The notes under the pieces were generated by a model that saw only the letters and a program-made list of their open reading frames with translations, was not told the DNA's origin and searched no databases. Positions 9,370 to 18,416 of a stretch of 64,000 bases of DNA are shown here, one piece after another. The first letter of the stretch is position 1. Every line of letters begins with the position of its first letter. The DNA lies in NCBI RefSeq assembly GCF_023715785.1, contig NZ_JAMBOX010000001.1, positions 310,001 to 374,000 on the forward strand, given 5' to 3'. The DNA comes from Neobacillus niacini. Lineage in GTDB: Bacteria; Bacillota; Bacilli; Bacillales; Cytobacillaceae. The position numbers and the translations under genes are program-made.

Positions 9370-9384
9370 CATTCCTTTCGCTAG

Positions 9385-9414
9385 AAAAAAGCGTCCTGCT
9401 TGCCGCAGAAACGC
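9385..9414 (-). terminator. Terminator of the SDR gene
   Basis: On the minus strand GCGT-TT-CTGC pairs with GCAG-GA-CGC (9391-9414) and is followed by TTTTTT (complement of 9385-9390). Confidence 0.65.
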
Positions 9415-9434
9415 CCCAGTTCTTTAAACCACAT

Positions 9435-10463
9435 TTACCCTTTAGGAACCAATGCCTCTAATATCTCAAGTTCCCTTTCCCTTGAAATACCTGCATTTAA
9501 ACTGCTTTCATTCCTTGTCTGCATCCAACCATAAACTTCTCGAATTGTCTCTTCCAATGGCCGAAAGGAAAGGCCCGCGTCCACTGCTTTTTCGATATTG
9601 ATAGAAAAAGAGCCTCTCCACGGTTCCGTTTCCCCTTCTAATGGGTAGTGCTCGGGAATCCACAGAGGCATGTCTGTCCACGGCTGCACTTTATGATCCT
9701 TTAGAAATGCTTCATCCACCCAAACCCATTCGCACTTGCTATTCGCTTCATTCATACAGGTATTTAACAGCTTTTCCATTGTTATTTTTTCATCAGGGCC
9801 CGTCACATTAAACGTCCCAGCTTTTCGTCTCTCGGCCATATCAAATACCCATGCCGCAATATCCTTTACATCAATCAACTGAACAGGACGGTTCGGCCGC
9901 CCGGGCACCAATACTTTTCCGCCCTGGGCCACCCGCTGAACCCAGTACGGCAGCCGGTCCGCGTAGTCGAACGCCCCAACAAGCTGTCCTGCCCGTACCT
10001 GCAGAACACATCCCGGCCACTGCTTCTCCGCTTCCGCTTCACAAAGGACCTTCAACGCACCGTAATGCTCATAAGGAGAAACAGCCCCTTCTTCAACGGC
10101 CTTCAATTGATCCGCCTCAATCGTTTGCAGGTGATAGTCTTCGCTAATTTGTTCTGGAATCCAATCCTTATAAACGGAGATACTTGAAATATACGTATAG
10201 TGCTGGATGTTGGCCCCGAGTACTGCCGCCATTTTTTCAAGCTGCGAGGGAACAAATCCGCAAGTGTCCATGACGGCATCCCACTGACGATTTTTCAGAA
10301 GGGAGAGATCCCCATTTCTGTCCCCAATCAGTTGTTCCACTTCAGGAAATGTCGCTTGATTGGTCCCGCGATTAAATAAGGTCAGTTCATGCCCTCTTTT
10401 TAATCCTTCTTCCACCAACGCCCTGCCTAAAAAACGAGTCCCGCCTAAAATCAGAACCTTCAT
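9435..10463 (-). CDS. NAD-dependent epimerase/dehydratase family protein (SDR)
   Basis: 342 residues with an N-terminal Rossmann fold: MKVLILGGTRFLGRAL carries the GGTRFLG nucleotide-binding loop of extended/atypical SDR proteins. YISSISVYKD near residue 93 and the following EHYGALKVLCE (YxxxK) supply the catalytic Ser/Tyr/Lys region. The sequence is close to the 'SDR family, isoflavone reductase or CSP41-like' group common in Bacillus. Substrate unknown. It is monocistronic; the glycerate kinase pseudogene lies upstream on the same strand. Confidence 0.8.
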   Translation of the reverse strand: MKVLILGGTRFLGRALVEEGLKRGHELTLFNRGTNQATFPEVEQLIGDRNGDLSLLKNRQWDAVMDTCGFVPSQLEKMAAVLGANIQHYTYISSISVYKDWIPEQISEDYHLQTIEADQLKAVEEGAVSPYEHYGALKVLCEAEAEKQWPGCVLQVRAGQLVGAFDYADRLPYWVQRVAQGGKVLVPGRPNRPVQLIDVKDIAAWVFDMAERRKAGTFNVTGPDEKITMEKLLNTCMNEANSKCEWVWVDEAFLKDHKVQPWTDMPLWIPEHYPLEGETEPWRGSFSINIEKAVDAGLSFRPLEETIREVYGWMQTRNESSLNAGISRERELEILEALVPKG

Positions 10464-10575
10464 CCTGCTCCCCCATTTCGCCTTTTACTTAATATAACGA
10501 TTTTTTTCCGTGAAAAGATACGGGGTATGAAAAAGTAAAGAGCGCTACAAACAAATTGCAACGCTGTATTCCGCC

Positions 10576-11709
10576 CTATTTTCTTATTTTCAATACCCGA
10601 CAAATATTTTCTGCCGCAAAGGCCAAATTGGCTTCCCCATTGTCGAGTGCTTCTTCTAAAGAGGTAACTCCCTTTAAGATGCCGATAATTGCATGAAACC
10701 CGTTGTCATATAAAGATTCTACTCCGTCGCCGATCCTGCCGGCAAACGCGATGACTGGGACATTATGTTTTTTGGCAACAGTGGCTACTCCGTATGGCGT
10801 TTTGCCAAATAAGGTTTGGCCATCGATACTGCCTTAACCTGTAAAAATGAAATCGGCTCCCTCGACTTGTCCTTCTAGCCCGGTGTACTCGATGACGAGG
10901 TCGATTCCTCTTTTTAGCCCGGCATTTAAAAACGCCATCAGCCCGGCACCAAGTCCTCCGGCTGCTCCTGCGCCAGCCGCTCCGGCAATATCCTTGCCCA
11001 ATTGCTCCTTTATGATTTCCGCGTAATGCGTCAAGTTTTGATCTAACAAGGTCACCATCTCAGGCGTTGCGCCTTTTTGTGGTCCAAAAATCGCTGAAGC
11101 CCCGTTAACGCCGATTAACGGATTGCTGACATCACATGAGACATCAATTTGGACGGATGCAATTCGTTCGTCCAGCCCGCTCACATCAATCGTTTGCAAA
11201 CGATTCAGCGCCCCGCCGCCAAACGGCAATTCCTCACCAGTTGCATCCTTAAAGGAAACACCGAGAGCTTGGAGCATTCCGGCCCCGCCATCATTTGTGG
11301 CACTGCCGCCAATTCCGATTAAAATCCGGCTTACTCCTTGATCCAGCGCATGTTTGATGAGCTCACCTGTTCCATAAGTTGTCGTCAATAATGGATTGCG
11401 GTCCTCCGGTTTGAGCAATTCCAAGCCGCTGGCACTGGCCATTTCGATGACCGCCGTTTGCCCCTCACCCAAAAGGCCATATTCAGCCATCACCTTTTCA
11501 CCCAATGGACCCACAACCTCAACCTGAATCATTTCTCCATTTGATATACTGACCAGAGACTCTACCGTACCTTCCCCGCCATCGGCCATGGGAACGATCA
11601 CACATTCCGCATCAGGAAAAACCTTCTTTATTCCTTTTTCCATTGCAAGGGCAGCTTTCTTCGCCGACATACTTTCTTTAAAAGAATCCGGTGCCAGTAC
11701 AAACCTTAT
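10576..11709 (-). pseudogene. Glycerate kinase (GlxK/GarK type), inactivated by nonsense and start-codon changes
   Basis: The frame from 11709 to 10576 encodes a complete 377-residue type-1 glycerate kinase, with RFVLAPDSFKESMSAKKA at the N-terminus, PMADGGEGTVE and GIGGSATNDGG, and a C-terminus ending FAAENICRVLKIRK. Two lesions break it. Codon 1, nine bases after an AAAGGA ribosome site (11719-11724), reads ATA instead of ATG. The conserved GEG before SIDGQTLFGKTP reads G-TAA-G, a stop at 10836-10834. The frame is otherwise uninterrupted, so decay is recent. An internal ATG at 11670 could still give a 278-residue product lacking the last quarter. The family phosphorylates glycerate in glyoxylate/glycerate use; glcDF sits about 15 kb away. 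Confidence 0.8.
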
Positions 11710-11847
11710 AGTTATCTGTCCTTTACAGTTAATCTATCAAAATCAAAATATATAGGATAATATATTTATAACATATACCCTTACGTTGTTGCGTAAAATG
11801 CTTCATATGAGCTTTTAGGGAGTAAGTTTTACGAGGTGAATATGAAA

Positions 11848-12033
11848 ATGAGAGATTTTCACTGCTGTGCGACATGCCAGCATTTTAGGGCGGAGAAAAA
11901 AGAGGATGGAATGAAGTACTACTGCAGCCGCTTGGGGTATGAAACAAAACCAAACTACCAATTTAATTGCTGGAATCCAAAAGAAAATATTATTAAGTTA
12001 ATGAATAAGACCCAAAAGGACAAATTTAAATAA
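11848..12033 (+). CDS. Small cysteine-rich protein, possible metal-binding
   Basis: About 61 residues beginning MRDFHCCATCQHFRAEK. Cysteines occur as CCATC near the start, one in YYCSRLG and one in FNCWNP, a spacing that suggests a small zinc- or iron-binding knuckle. The start at 11848 is chosen because GAGGTGA (11833-11839) lies eight bases upstream; in-frame GTG 11836 and ATG 11842 are too close to that site. Similar small Cys proteins occur widely in Bacillus without known function. It stands between the glycerate kinase pseudogene and a diguanylate cyclase gene. Confidence 0.65.
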   Translation: MRDFHCCATCQHFRAEKKEDGMKYYCSRLGYETKPNYQFNCWNPKENIIKLMNKTQKDKFK

Positions 12034-12103
12034 CAGTTCGCCGCCGGCCGTGACAGGTTGCATTTTGCAATGCTAAAATACAGGTGAGAATTGGTTATAA
12101 GGG

Positions 12104-13585
12104 ATGGTCCTTCTGATGGAGTTAATGACAAAAAACGCTGTTGGTGAAAATGTTATGGAGCAGCAATTTACTCAATATAACGAAAACCTTTTGTACGAGC
12201 GAATGAAGCTCGTTTCCTATATGCTCACCTTCACTTACCCCTGTTTTTTCATAGTGGACTTTTTCCTTTTGGCCAAACTGAACAACCCGATTTACAAAAC
12301 TACCCTTTCTGCAATCCATATCATCGGGCTGGTAATCTCCCTTATCTTTCTGCTGCTTTACCGCCGCAGAAAAGATACCGCCAAAATGCCGATTATTCTC
12401 ATCTATTTATTTCTGTACTTATTGATAGGCGCCGTCTCTTCGATTAACAGCCAGCTTAATAATGGTAATATCTATGCTTATATTATTATTTTATTAGCCG
12501 CTGCAGTGATCTTCCCGGTTCAGGCAAGACATCAAACAGGCCTTATTACAGGAATTCATCTTTTTTTCATTTCAGGTTTGTTTTTTCTTGAAAAAGATCA
12601 CTTTACGTTCATAATCAAGCTGGTGAATTCAACAGGTGCCGCTGTCATTTCATTGACAATTGCGCTCGCCTTCTATACATTTCGTAAACATAATTTTATC
12701 AGCGATTGGAAACTAAAGGAGAATGAAGAGAGTTTTCGCAAATTATTTCACATGAATCCCAATCCATTAATCCTATTCAGCCTTAAAACCGGCAAGATTT
12801 TGCTCCTCAATCAGCATGCAATTGAATACTTTTATTTGGAAAATAATGATAGTACAGGGCTAGATGGATGGTTCATGCTGACAGCCCCTGAGGAAAAACA
12901 AGCCATATTAAATAAGCTTAAGGAACATCAGAGCGTAAAAAATTATTTGCTTAAACATCAGGTTACTGAGCATAAAACGAGTTGGTATATGATTAATATT
13001 GAACTGGTGAATTACTTGGGGGAGAGCTGTGTCCTTATCGGAAGCACGGACATTACGATTTTAAAGGAAGCGGAAGAAGAGCTATATCATCATGCCTCGT
13101 TTGATCCCCTTACCGGTGTCCTTAACAGAAGGAGGGGAATGGAAATCCTTGCACAACAACTTATCGACAGAACCTCAGAATTCATCGTCTGTTATATCGA
13201 TATTAACGATTTAAAGCTGGTAAATGACAATTACGGACATGCTGCTGGGGATGACCTGATCATGACTTGCTGCGAAACGATTAAACGGCATGTTAGTGAA
13301 AGAGACGTCCTTTTCCGCCTTGGAGGGGATGAATTTGTTATTGTTTTTCATGAAAAAGAGTTGGCAGACGTAAACGGGGTCTGGAACAGCATTAAAAGTG
13401 ATTTTAAGGAAATGGTTATGGCCAACCAAAAGCCATACCCGATTTCAGCCAGTCACGGTTTCTATCATTATAAACCAGGAACCGTCATCAGCCCTGAGGA
13501 AATCCTGCAACTGGCAGACCAAGAAATGTATAAGGAAAAATTCGAAAAAAAAGTAGATTCAAATTCATATAGTTACGTCAAATAG
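12104..13585 (+). CDS. Membrane-bound diguanylate cyclase with PAS domain
   Basis: 493 residues. About six membrane helices fill residues 35-195, a PAS domain spans 205-320 (FRKLFHMNPNPLILFS to GSTDITILKEAEEEL), and a GGDEF domain spans 330-485. The active motif GGDEF is intact at 407-411 (FRLGGDEFVIVF), so it should make cyclic di-GMP. The RxxD product-inhibition site is absent (SERD in its place). It is one of three c-di-GMP-related proteins in the window. The start is uncertain: ATG 12104 overlaps its own AAGGG; ATG 12116 is possible. The stop codon lies inside its terminator stem. Confidence 0.88.
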   Translation: MVLLMELMTKNAVGENVMEQQFTQYNENLLYERMKLVSYMLTFTYPCFFIVDFFLLAKLNNPIYKTTLSAIHIIGLVISLIFLLLYRRRKDTAKMPIILIYLFLYLLIGAVSSINSQLNNGNIYAYIIILLAAAVIFPVQARHQTGLITGIHLFFISGLFFLEKDHFTFIIKLVNSTGAAVISLTIALAFYTFRKHNFISDWKLKENEESFRKLFHMNPNPLILFSLKTGKILLLNQHAIEYFYLENNDSTGLDGWFMLTAPEEKQAILNKLKEHQSVKNYLLKHQVTEHKTSWYMINIELVNYLGESCVLIGSTDITILKEAEEELYHHASFDPLTGVLNRRRGMEILAQQLIDRTSEFIVCYIDINDLKLVNDNYGHAAGDDLIMTCCETIKRHVSERDVLFRLGGDEFVIVFHEKELADVNGVWNSIKSDFKEMVMANQKPYPISASHGFYHYKPGTVISPEEILQLADQEMYKEKFEKKVDSNSYSYVK

Positions 13586-13612
13586 CCCCCATCGTCAAGG
13601 AGGGGGGCTATT
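13581..13612. terminator. Bidirectional terminator
   Basis: AATAGCCCCC (13581-13590) pairs perfectly with GGGGGCTATT (13603-13612). It ends the diguanylate cyclase gene on the plus strand and the amino-sugar operon on the minus strand. The surrounding sequence matches the terminator at 22760-22802, part of a duplicated segment. Confidence 0.8.
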
Positions 13613-13697
13613 CAACGTTTATTCACAATGATCATTTTTGTCTTATCTCTAATGATGTCAATGATTTCTCTTGTCTCATCCAGGTGTTTGACGGTCC
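13612..13697 (-). pseudogene. 3'-terminal remnant of a MurR/RpiR regulator gene
   Basis: Read on the minus strand this segment encodes TVKHLDETREIIDIIRDKTK and then ends. The last residues of the intact regulator at 22819 are TVKHLDETREIIEIIRDNIK. Downstream terminators of the two copies also match, so about 120 bp (13575-13697) is homologous to 22759-22895. Only the regulator's last 20 or so codons survive, directly after the GH4 gene stop. A 10-bp direct repeat CCCTGCTTCA (13697-13706 and 13728-13737) lies at the junction, suggesting a deletion removed the rest. Confidence 0.75.
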
Positions 13698-13738
13698 CCT
13701 GCTTCAATCTACATAGGAAGATACAATCCCTGCTTCAC

Positions 13739-15082
13739 CTATCTGTATCCGGCTTCTCCAGCATTTTGAAAAAACTGCGGGAGAAACTCTTTATGGGCTT
13801 CCAGCATGTCATCCAATACGTTTTTGGCAATTTCATCACTTGGTACGAGTGGATTAATGCAAAGCGCCAGAAGCGCTTTTTCGTATGATCCTGTAACTGC
13901 AGCCTCTGCTGCAACCCGTTCAAATGACTTGATTTGCTGGACAAGGCCATTTACTTCTACCGGAAGTTCGCCAACAGCAATCGGTACCGGACCATCCTTT
14001 GTGACGAAACAGTTCACTTCAACCGCTGATTCAGCCGGAATCCCTGTAATTGCACCATCGTTTCGGACATTTAATGTTTGAATATCACCTTTATCATTAT
14101 AAATCGATGAAATGAGATTACAGGCCGCATCGCTATAATAGGCACCGCCGCGCTTTTCCAATTGCGGCGGTTTGATGTTTAGGTCAGGGTTTTTATATAG
14201 CTCAAATAGTTCCGCCTCAAGCCTTTTTACCACTTCAGCCCTTGTTTTTCCGGTTTTAAACGATTCTAGTTCTTCTTCTAAAATCTCTTTTGTTTTATAG
14301 TAATAGCGGTGGTATGGACAAAGCACAACCCCTAATGATTTTTGAAACTCCGGAAGCCATGGAAGCGGGGCAATATTCCGCATCGTAATTTGCTTTTCCG
14401 GGTCGGCTAGAATTTCAATTACTTCTTTCGTCTTGTTGTCACCGTCAATATAGATATTTAGTCCATAGACAAGATGGTTCAATCCGGCAAAATCGATCTG
14501 AACCCGTTCCGTTTCTACACCCAGCAGCCTGGCAATGGTCATTCGGACATTGACTGGAAGATTACAAACCCCGACAACCTTTTGATGCTTGCCATAGCGC
14601 AGCAAGGCCTCGGTAACCATTCCAGCGGGATTGGTAAAGTTAATCAGCCAGGCATCCGGACAAAGCTCTTGCATTTCTTCCGCAATCTCCAAAAGAACCG
14701 GAATGGTCCGCAGCCCTTTAAAAAGCCCGCCGGCACCATTGGTTTCTTGGCCAATAATCCCGTGTTGCAGCGGGATTCGTTCATCCTTAATCCGGGCATC
14801 CAATTGACCTACACGCATCTGTGTCGTAACAAAATCCGCTCCCTTTAATGCCTGGCGACGATCAAGGGTTAAATGAATGTCCATTGGAACACCAGCTTCT
14901 TCTACCATTCTTTTGGCGAGATTTCCGACAATCTCCAATTTCTCATTTCCTTCTTCAATATCCACTAACCAGAGCTCCCGAACAGGCAGTTCATCATACC
15001 TCTTAATAAAACCTTCGACTAATTCGGGTGTATAGCTTGAACCACCGCCAATGGTGGTAATTTTAACTGCCTTTTTCATCAT
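13739..15082 (-). CDS. GH4 family 6-phospho-beta-glucosidase-like glycosidase
   Basis: About 447 residues. The N-terminal KITTIGGGSSYTPELVEG is the NAD-binding loop of glycoside hydrolase family 4, and VVGCNLPVN-type CNLP near residue 190 and DFAGLNHL near 220 supply the Mn-binding Cys and His region. GH4 enzymes cleave phosphorylated disaccharides by an NAD- and metal-dependent redox mechanism; the cellobiose/chitobiose branch (CelF/ChbF) fits best. Start chosen at the ATG pair after AGAGGA (15082/15079). Last gene of the MurQ-PTS operon, so the imported phospho-disaccharide is its likely substrate. Confidence 0.82.
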   Translation of the reverse strand: MMKKAVKITTIGGGSSYTPELVEGFIKRYDELPVRELWLVDIEEGNEKLEIVGNLAKRMVEEAGVPMDIHLTLDRRQALKGADFVTTQMRVGQLDARIKDERIPLQHGIIGQETNGAGGLFKGLRTIPVLLEIAEEMQELCPDAWLINFTNPAGMVTEALLRYGKHQKVVGVCNLPVNVRMTIARLLGVETERVQIDFAGLNHLVYGLNIYIDGDNKTKEVIEILADPEKQITMRNIAPLPWLPEFQKSLGVVLCPYHRYYYKTKEILEEELESFKTGKTRAEVVKRLEAELFELYKNPDLNIKPPQLEKRGGAYYSDAACNLISSIYNDKGDIQTLNVRNDGAITGIPAESAVEVNCFVTKDGPVPIAVGELPVEVNGLVQQIKSFERVAAEAAVTGSYEKALLALCINPLVPSDEIAKNVLDDMLEAHKEFLPQFFQNAGEAGYR

Positions 15083-15128
15083 GCTTCCTCTCTTTCGAAA
15101 AACGTTCAAGAATAAACCTGTCCTGATC

Positions 15129-15140
15129 TGAAATTTTTCA
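15129..15140. promoter_or_regulatory. Possible weak RpiR operator TGAAATTTTTCA
   Basis: A 12-bp palindrome (TGAAA-N2-TTTCA) between the second RpiR gene and the GH4 gene. It resembles the TGAAAT-N3-ATTTCA operators at 22573 and 25197 but with a spacer one base shorter, so binding is uncertain. Confidence 0.3.
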
Positions 15141-15157
15141 CGAAACTTTTCCAGCCA

Positions 15158-16024
15158 TTAATTGTTTTTTGTTTGTGTATAGTCCATGACAGAGTTTCTC
15201 GAGTTGACAATCTTTTGAATACTATCATCGAAGTATTTCGAGACGTAGGCGTAAAAGATGATATCGATTGTTAAAAACTGAGCAAACAATGAACTTGTTG
15301 CTGCACTGCGAAATTGCGCTTCCGGTGCATGAACATGGTGTAAAGATACGTCAACACTTTTCGATAGTGAATTGCTGCCAAACCGGGAAAGTCCAATCGT
15401 TAGGCAGCCGAATTCTTTTGCAATCCCGGCCATTCGCAATACTTCCGGTGTCTCTCCGCTATTTGAGATGCAAAAGAATATCGAGTTCGGCGGTGAATTG
15501 GACAGCATGGCGGCATAAATATGGGCATCCTGATGCACAATGACCGTTTTCCCGAGCCGTGACCATTTTTGCATAATATCATCAGCAGCCAGTGAGGATG
15601 CCCCCACACCATATACATACATGACTGTTGCATTCTTGATAGATTCGATTGTTTTTTCGATGATTCCCCCATCTAATTCCTTCGCTGTTTCTTTAATAAC
15701 CTGCACAGAGTTCGAAACAATTTTTTCCTTTATGGTATGGATGGTCTCATTTGGCTCGATATCATAAAAGCCGCTTATAAAGGAATGGGAAGTTTGCGAT
15801 GATAATAACACTTTTAGTTCCGAGAAGCCCGACACCTCGATCGAGCGGCAAAGCCGAATCACAGCGGCGCTTGAGGCTTTGGCATTTGCTGCTACCTCAT
15901 GTACCGACATGCGGACAATATCTCTGGAATTTTCAAGGATATACTGAGCAATTTTTCTTTCTGAGTTTGGCAGCCTCTCCAGAACACTTTCAATTCTGGC
16001 TAAAATATTAACAGTCATCAGCAT
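15158..16024 (-). CDS. RpiR/MurR-family transcriptional regulator with SIS domain
   Basis: 288 residues. An N-terminal HTH_6 domain (about 1-77, with AAVIRLCRSIEVSGFSELK) is followed by a SIS sugar-phosphate-binding domain (about 105-250, with VYGVGASSLAADD and FCISNSGETPEVLR). RpiR-type regulators bind a phosphosugar such as MurNAc-6-P or GlcNAc-6-P to release DNA. It lies inside the operon between the GlcNAc-type kinase and the GH4 gene, 14 bp after the kinase stop. It is a paralogue of the regulator at 22819; which of the two binds which operator is not settled by sequence. Confidence 0.88.
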   Translation of the reverse strand: MLMTVNILARIESVLERLPNSERKIAQYILENSRDIVRMSVHEVAANAKASSAAVIRLCRSIEVSGFSELKVLLSSQTSHSFISGFYDIEPNETIHTIKEKIVSNSVQVIKETAKELDGGIIEKTIESIKNATVMYVYGVGASSLAADDIMQKWSRLGKTVIVHQDAHIYAAMLSNSPPNSIFFCISNSGETPEVLRMAGIAKEFGCLTIGLSRFGSNSLSKSVDVSLHHVHAPEAQFRSAATSSLFAQFLTIDIIFYAYVSKYFDDSIQKIVNSRNSVMDYTQTKNN

Positions 16025-16037
16025 CTCCTCTCATTCT

Positions 16038-16934
16038 TCACTTCATTATTTTCTTTGCTAAATAGTAGCAGCCCAATGTAGAGGACACTTCATCAAGGAT
16101 CAATTGAGCTTCCGGCAATGTTTCCATTATTGTATTCAGAAAGGCTTTCTGCACGAATGGAATTTTTGTTAACACGCTGCCTTTGACCGCTATCTTTATC
16201 AACTCAGGGAAGGGAAGCTTATGATAAGCAGCCAAGGTGAGGTGTGCTAAATGAATTCCGGCTTCATGAAGAATACTTTGGGAAACCGCATCACCAAAGT
16301 GGGCCTGTTCCACAATCAACGGTACGATCGCCGCGATTTCGCCCTTGGAAGATTGATAGACAAACTTCTTAATATCCATTCGCTGATTAAGCCCAAGCTT
16401 TGCTAAAATTTCCTTCGTCAAGGAGCTGCAAGGGCGCTGCTGGTCTTCCTCGATTGCGATTTTTTTCAATGCCTCCAGAGCAATCCAAAAACCGCTGCCC
16501 TCGTCACCCAGAAGATGCCCCCAGCCTCCGGCCATTTCTACCTGGTCGGCAAATTTGGCGATACTGACTGACCCCGTACCTGAAATGGTTAAAATGCCAT
16601 CTTCACCTTTAAGCAATGCAGCATGGGCAATGAGGCCATCGTTGACGATGGTAAACGGCAGGCCAAAGCTGCGCTGCAGGGCGTTTTGAAGCGGATGAGT
16701 GTTCGACAGACCGCCATAGCCGGCAAGTCCCAAATAAAGATAAGCGCAATCCTCCCGCTTTAATGGCTGCAAACATTGCCCAATCGCATCCACGATATGG
16801 GCAATCGCCTGATCTTGATTGACAAGGAGATTGCCAAATCCCGCCATCCCTTGACTCATTACGTGTCCATCCAAATCATAGGCGGCAGCTTCCGTCTTCG
16901 TCCCCCCGCCATCCACACCAATAAGGTATTTCAA
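16038..16934 (-). CDS. BadF/BcrA-type N-acetylglucosamine (amino-sugar) kinase
   Basis: About 298 residues of the ASKHA sugar kinase fold. The N-terminal phosphate loop reads VDGGGTKTEAAAYD (residues 7-20), LTISGTGSVSIAK is the second phosphate motif, and GWGHLLGDEGSGFWI is the adenosine/hinge motif typical of GlcNAc and MurNAc kinases (MurK-like). A TTG start at 16934 is chosen because AAGGGGG lies just upstream; the longer frame from 16952 would place the ribosome site inside the gene. In this operon it would phosphorylate GlcNAc released by MupG after cleavage of MurNAc-6P-GlcNAc. Confidence 0.85.
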   Translation of the reverse strand: MKYLIGVDGGGTKTEAAAYDLDGHVMSQGMAGFGNLLVNQDQAIAHIVDAIGQCLQPLKREDCAYLYLGLAGYGGLSNTHPLQNALQRSFGLPFTIVNDGLIAHAALLKGEDGILTISGTGSVSIAKFADQVEMAGGWGHLLGDEGSGFWIALEALKKIAIEEDQQRPCSSLTKEILAKLGLNQRMDIKKFVYQSSKGEIAAIVPLIVEQAHFGDAVSQSILHEAGIHLAHLTLAAYHKLPFPELIKIAVKGSVLTKIPFVQKAFLNTIMETLPEAQLILDEVSSTLGCYYLAKKIMK

Positions 16935-16959
16935 GATGGATTCCCCCTTCAAAAAATCG

Positions 16960-18045
16960 CTACCTTACACTAAATTGAAATTTCCCCCAAGGCTGTAAAT
17001 AATCGAGCAGAAAAATTTCTTCCTCGGCAATCCGGCCAACGACATTTGTCTTTCCCGAGTTCTCCATATCTTTTAGGGCAATTTGCAATTCGCCCTTATA
17101 TTGGCCGTAAAGCTCATTTTCTATTAGAATATCACCTCGGCGGATCGCTGGTGTATAGGTCGGCTTAAATTCTTCCTGTTTATATTTTACACGCGATTGT
17201 GTCGATCTGATAAGGTAATCGGATACATCTCCTCGATAAAAATGAAATTCGTCTAAAACGATTGTTCTCTCAAGTTCGGTAATCGTATCGAAGAGCGCAG
17301 CTTTAAACGTAAGCATCTGCGGGTTTATTTCACTTAAGGCCTTGATTTCGGCCTCAGATGCATAGGCATTGGCAATCACGACATCATCGATTAGTCCTGT
17401 GGCAAATAAATGTTTTGCTTGCGTTGCAATCGGCAGGTCCCGATGCATTTCGAGCGTGCACAATCCCTCGGTGACAGGCCACGGTCCAAAAGTGGCAGCA
17501 TGGGAATTAACAAACGCAGACGTTCGTACATTGTGGCGTTTAAATAGTTCCGAGCAAGTGACAAAATGAGCATAGCTTAACCCGGCATAACGGTGCGGGT
17601 AGTAATTATGCGAGCCAATCAAGTTTTCCACATTGGGCTGATAGGTCATGATGTTATCCAAATATCTTGTCGCATTGCTCATATTGATTTCAATTTTTAA
17701 TCCATAGGGGTTATGGGTCATGATTGATTCTTCATTTCCCGTAAACCCCATATCCAAACGGATGCCGTAGGCACCCAATTCGGCAAAGAACGATAAATCA
17801 TTGTAAGAAATGCCTAAAGCTCCGAAGACACGCGGCGCAATATCGACCATGACCTCCATACCTAATTCATTGGCAAAGGCGATGGTTTCCTTGAACTTCC
17901 TCATTATTTCTTCTTGATCGCCATTGATTGATAATAAGCAGGTAAATACCTTTTTAAAACCGTACTTATGGGCTAGGGCAATATAGGCTTTATCCTGTTC
18001 GACTGTTGTATGCTCCGGGTAGATTGAAATACCTAATTTCCTCAT
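16960..18045 (-). CDS. mupG: MupG-family 6-phospho-N-acetylmuramidase (DUF871)
   Basis: 361 residues matching the DUF871/MupG family: MRKLGISIYPEHTTVEQD at the start, a TIM-barrel N-terminal domain to about 240 (IRLDMGFTGNEES, LIGSHNYYPHRYAGLS) and a cyclophilin-like C-terminal domain (about 250-361, with TPAIRRGDILIENELYG). MupG of Staphylococcus aureus cleaves MurNAc-6-phosphate-GlcNAc to MurNAc-6-P plus GlcNAc in the cytoplasm. Here MurQ, AnmK and a GlcNAc-type kinase sit in the same operon, giving the steps before and after. Function by family and context; strong. Confidence 0.88.
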   Translation of the reverse strand: MRKLGISIYPEHTTVEQDKAYIALAHKYGFKKVFTCLLSINGDQEEIMRKFKETIAFANELGMEVMVDIAPRVFGALGISYNDLSFFAELGAYGIRLDMGFTGNEESIMTHNPYGLKIEINMSNATRYLDNIMTYQPNVENLIGSHNYYPHRYAGLSYAHFVTCSELFKRHNVRTSAFVNSHAATFGPWPVTEGLCTLEMHRDLPIATQAKHLFATGLIDDVVIANAYASEAEIKALSEINPQMLTFKAALFDTITELERTIVLDEFHFYRGDVSDYLIRSTQSRVKYKQEEFKPTYTPAIRRGDILIENELYGQYKGELQIALKDMENSGKTNVVGRIAEEEIFLLDYLQPWGKFQFSVR

Positions 18046-18064
18046 AATAAAGAAGACCTCCGTT

Positions 18065-18397
18065 TTACTTCTGTTCAGGCGCTAATTTTTTGATAATCCG
18101 AATCATATGCTCAATTAGCTTTTGTTCGCTGATCGCTGTCATTAAGTGGTCTTGGGCATGAATCATCAGCAGTGATTTTTCTGTTGGGTTCCCATTTAAT
18201 TCATTTTGAATTAATTTTGTTTGCGTTTTATGCGCCTGATTTAATTCCGCTTCTGCCTGCTTAATGAGATCTTCTGCCTTGTCAAAATCAAATTCTTCTG
18301 CTGCTGTAAGGGCTTCATATGCCAACCCTCTTGCATTTCCGCCATGTGAAATAATTTCAAATATCTCCATTTCATTAGATTGAATCTCTGTTGTCAT
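18065..18397 (-). CDS. PTS lactose/cellobiose-type EIIA component
   Basis: 110 residues forming the three-helix LacF/ChbA-type EIIA. The phosphorylated histidine lies in LLMIHAQDHLMTA (H80). It receives phosphate from HPr and passes it to the EIIB encoded at 21273. It belongs to the lactose/chitobiose PTS family rather than the MurP (glucose) family used for MurNAc import in B. subtilis and S. aureus. It sits between anmK and mupG, 20 bp from each. Confidence 0.92.
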   Translation of the reverse strand: MTTEIQSNEMEIFEIISHGGNARGLAYEALTAAEEFDFDKAEDLIKQAEAELNQAHKTQTKLIQNELNGNPTEKSLLMIHAQDHLMTAISEQKLIEHMIRIIKKLAPEQK

Positions 18398-18416
18398 TTG
18401 TAAACTCTCCTATCCT

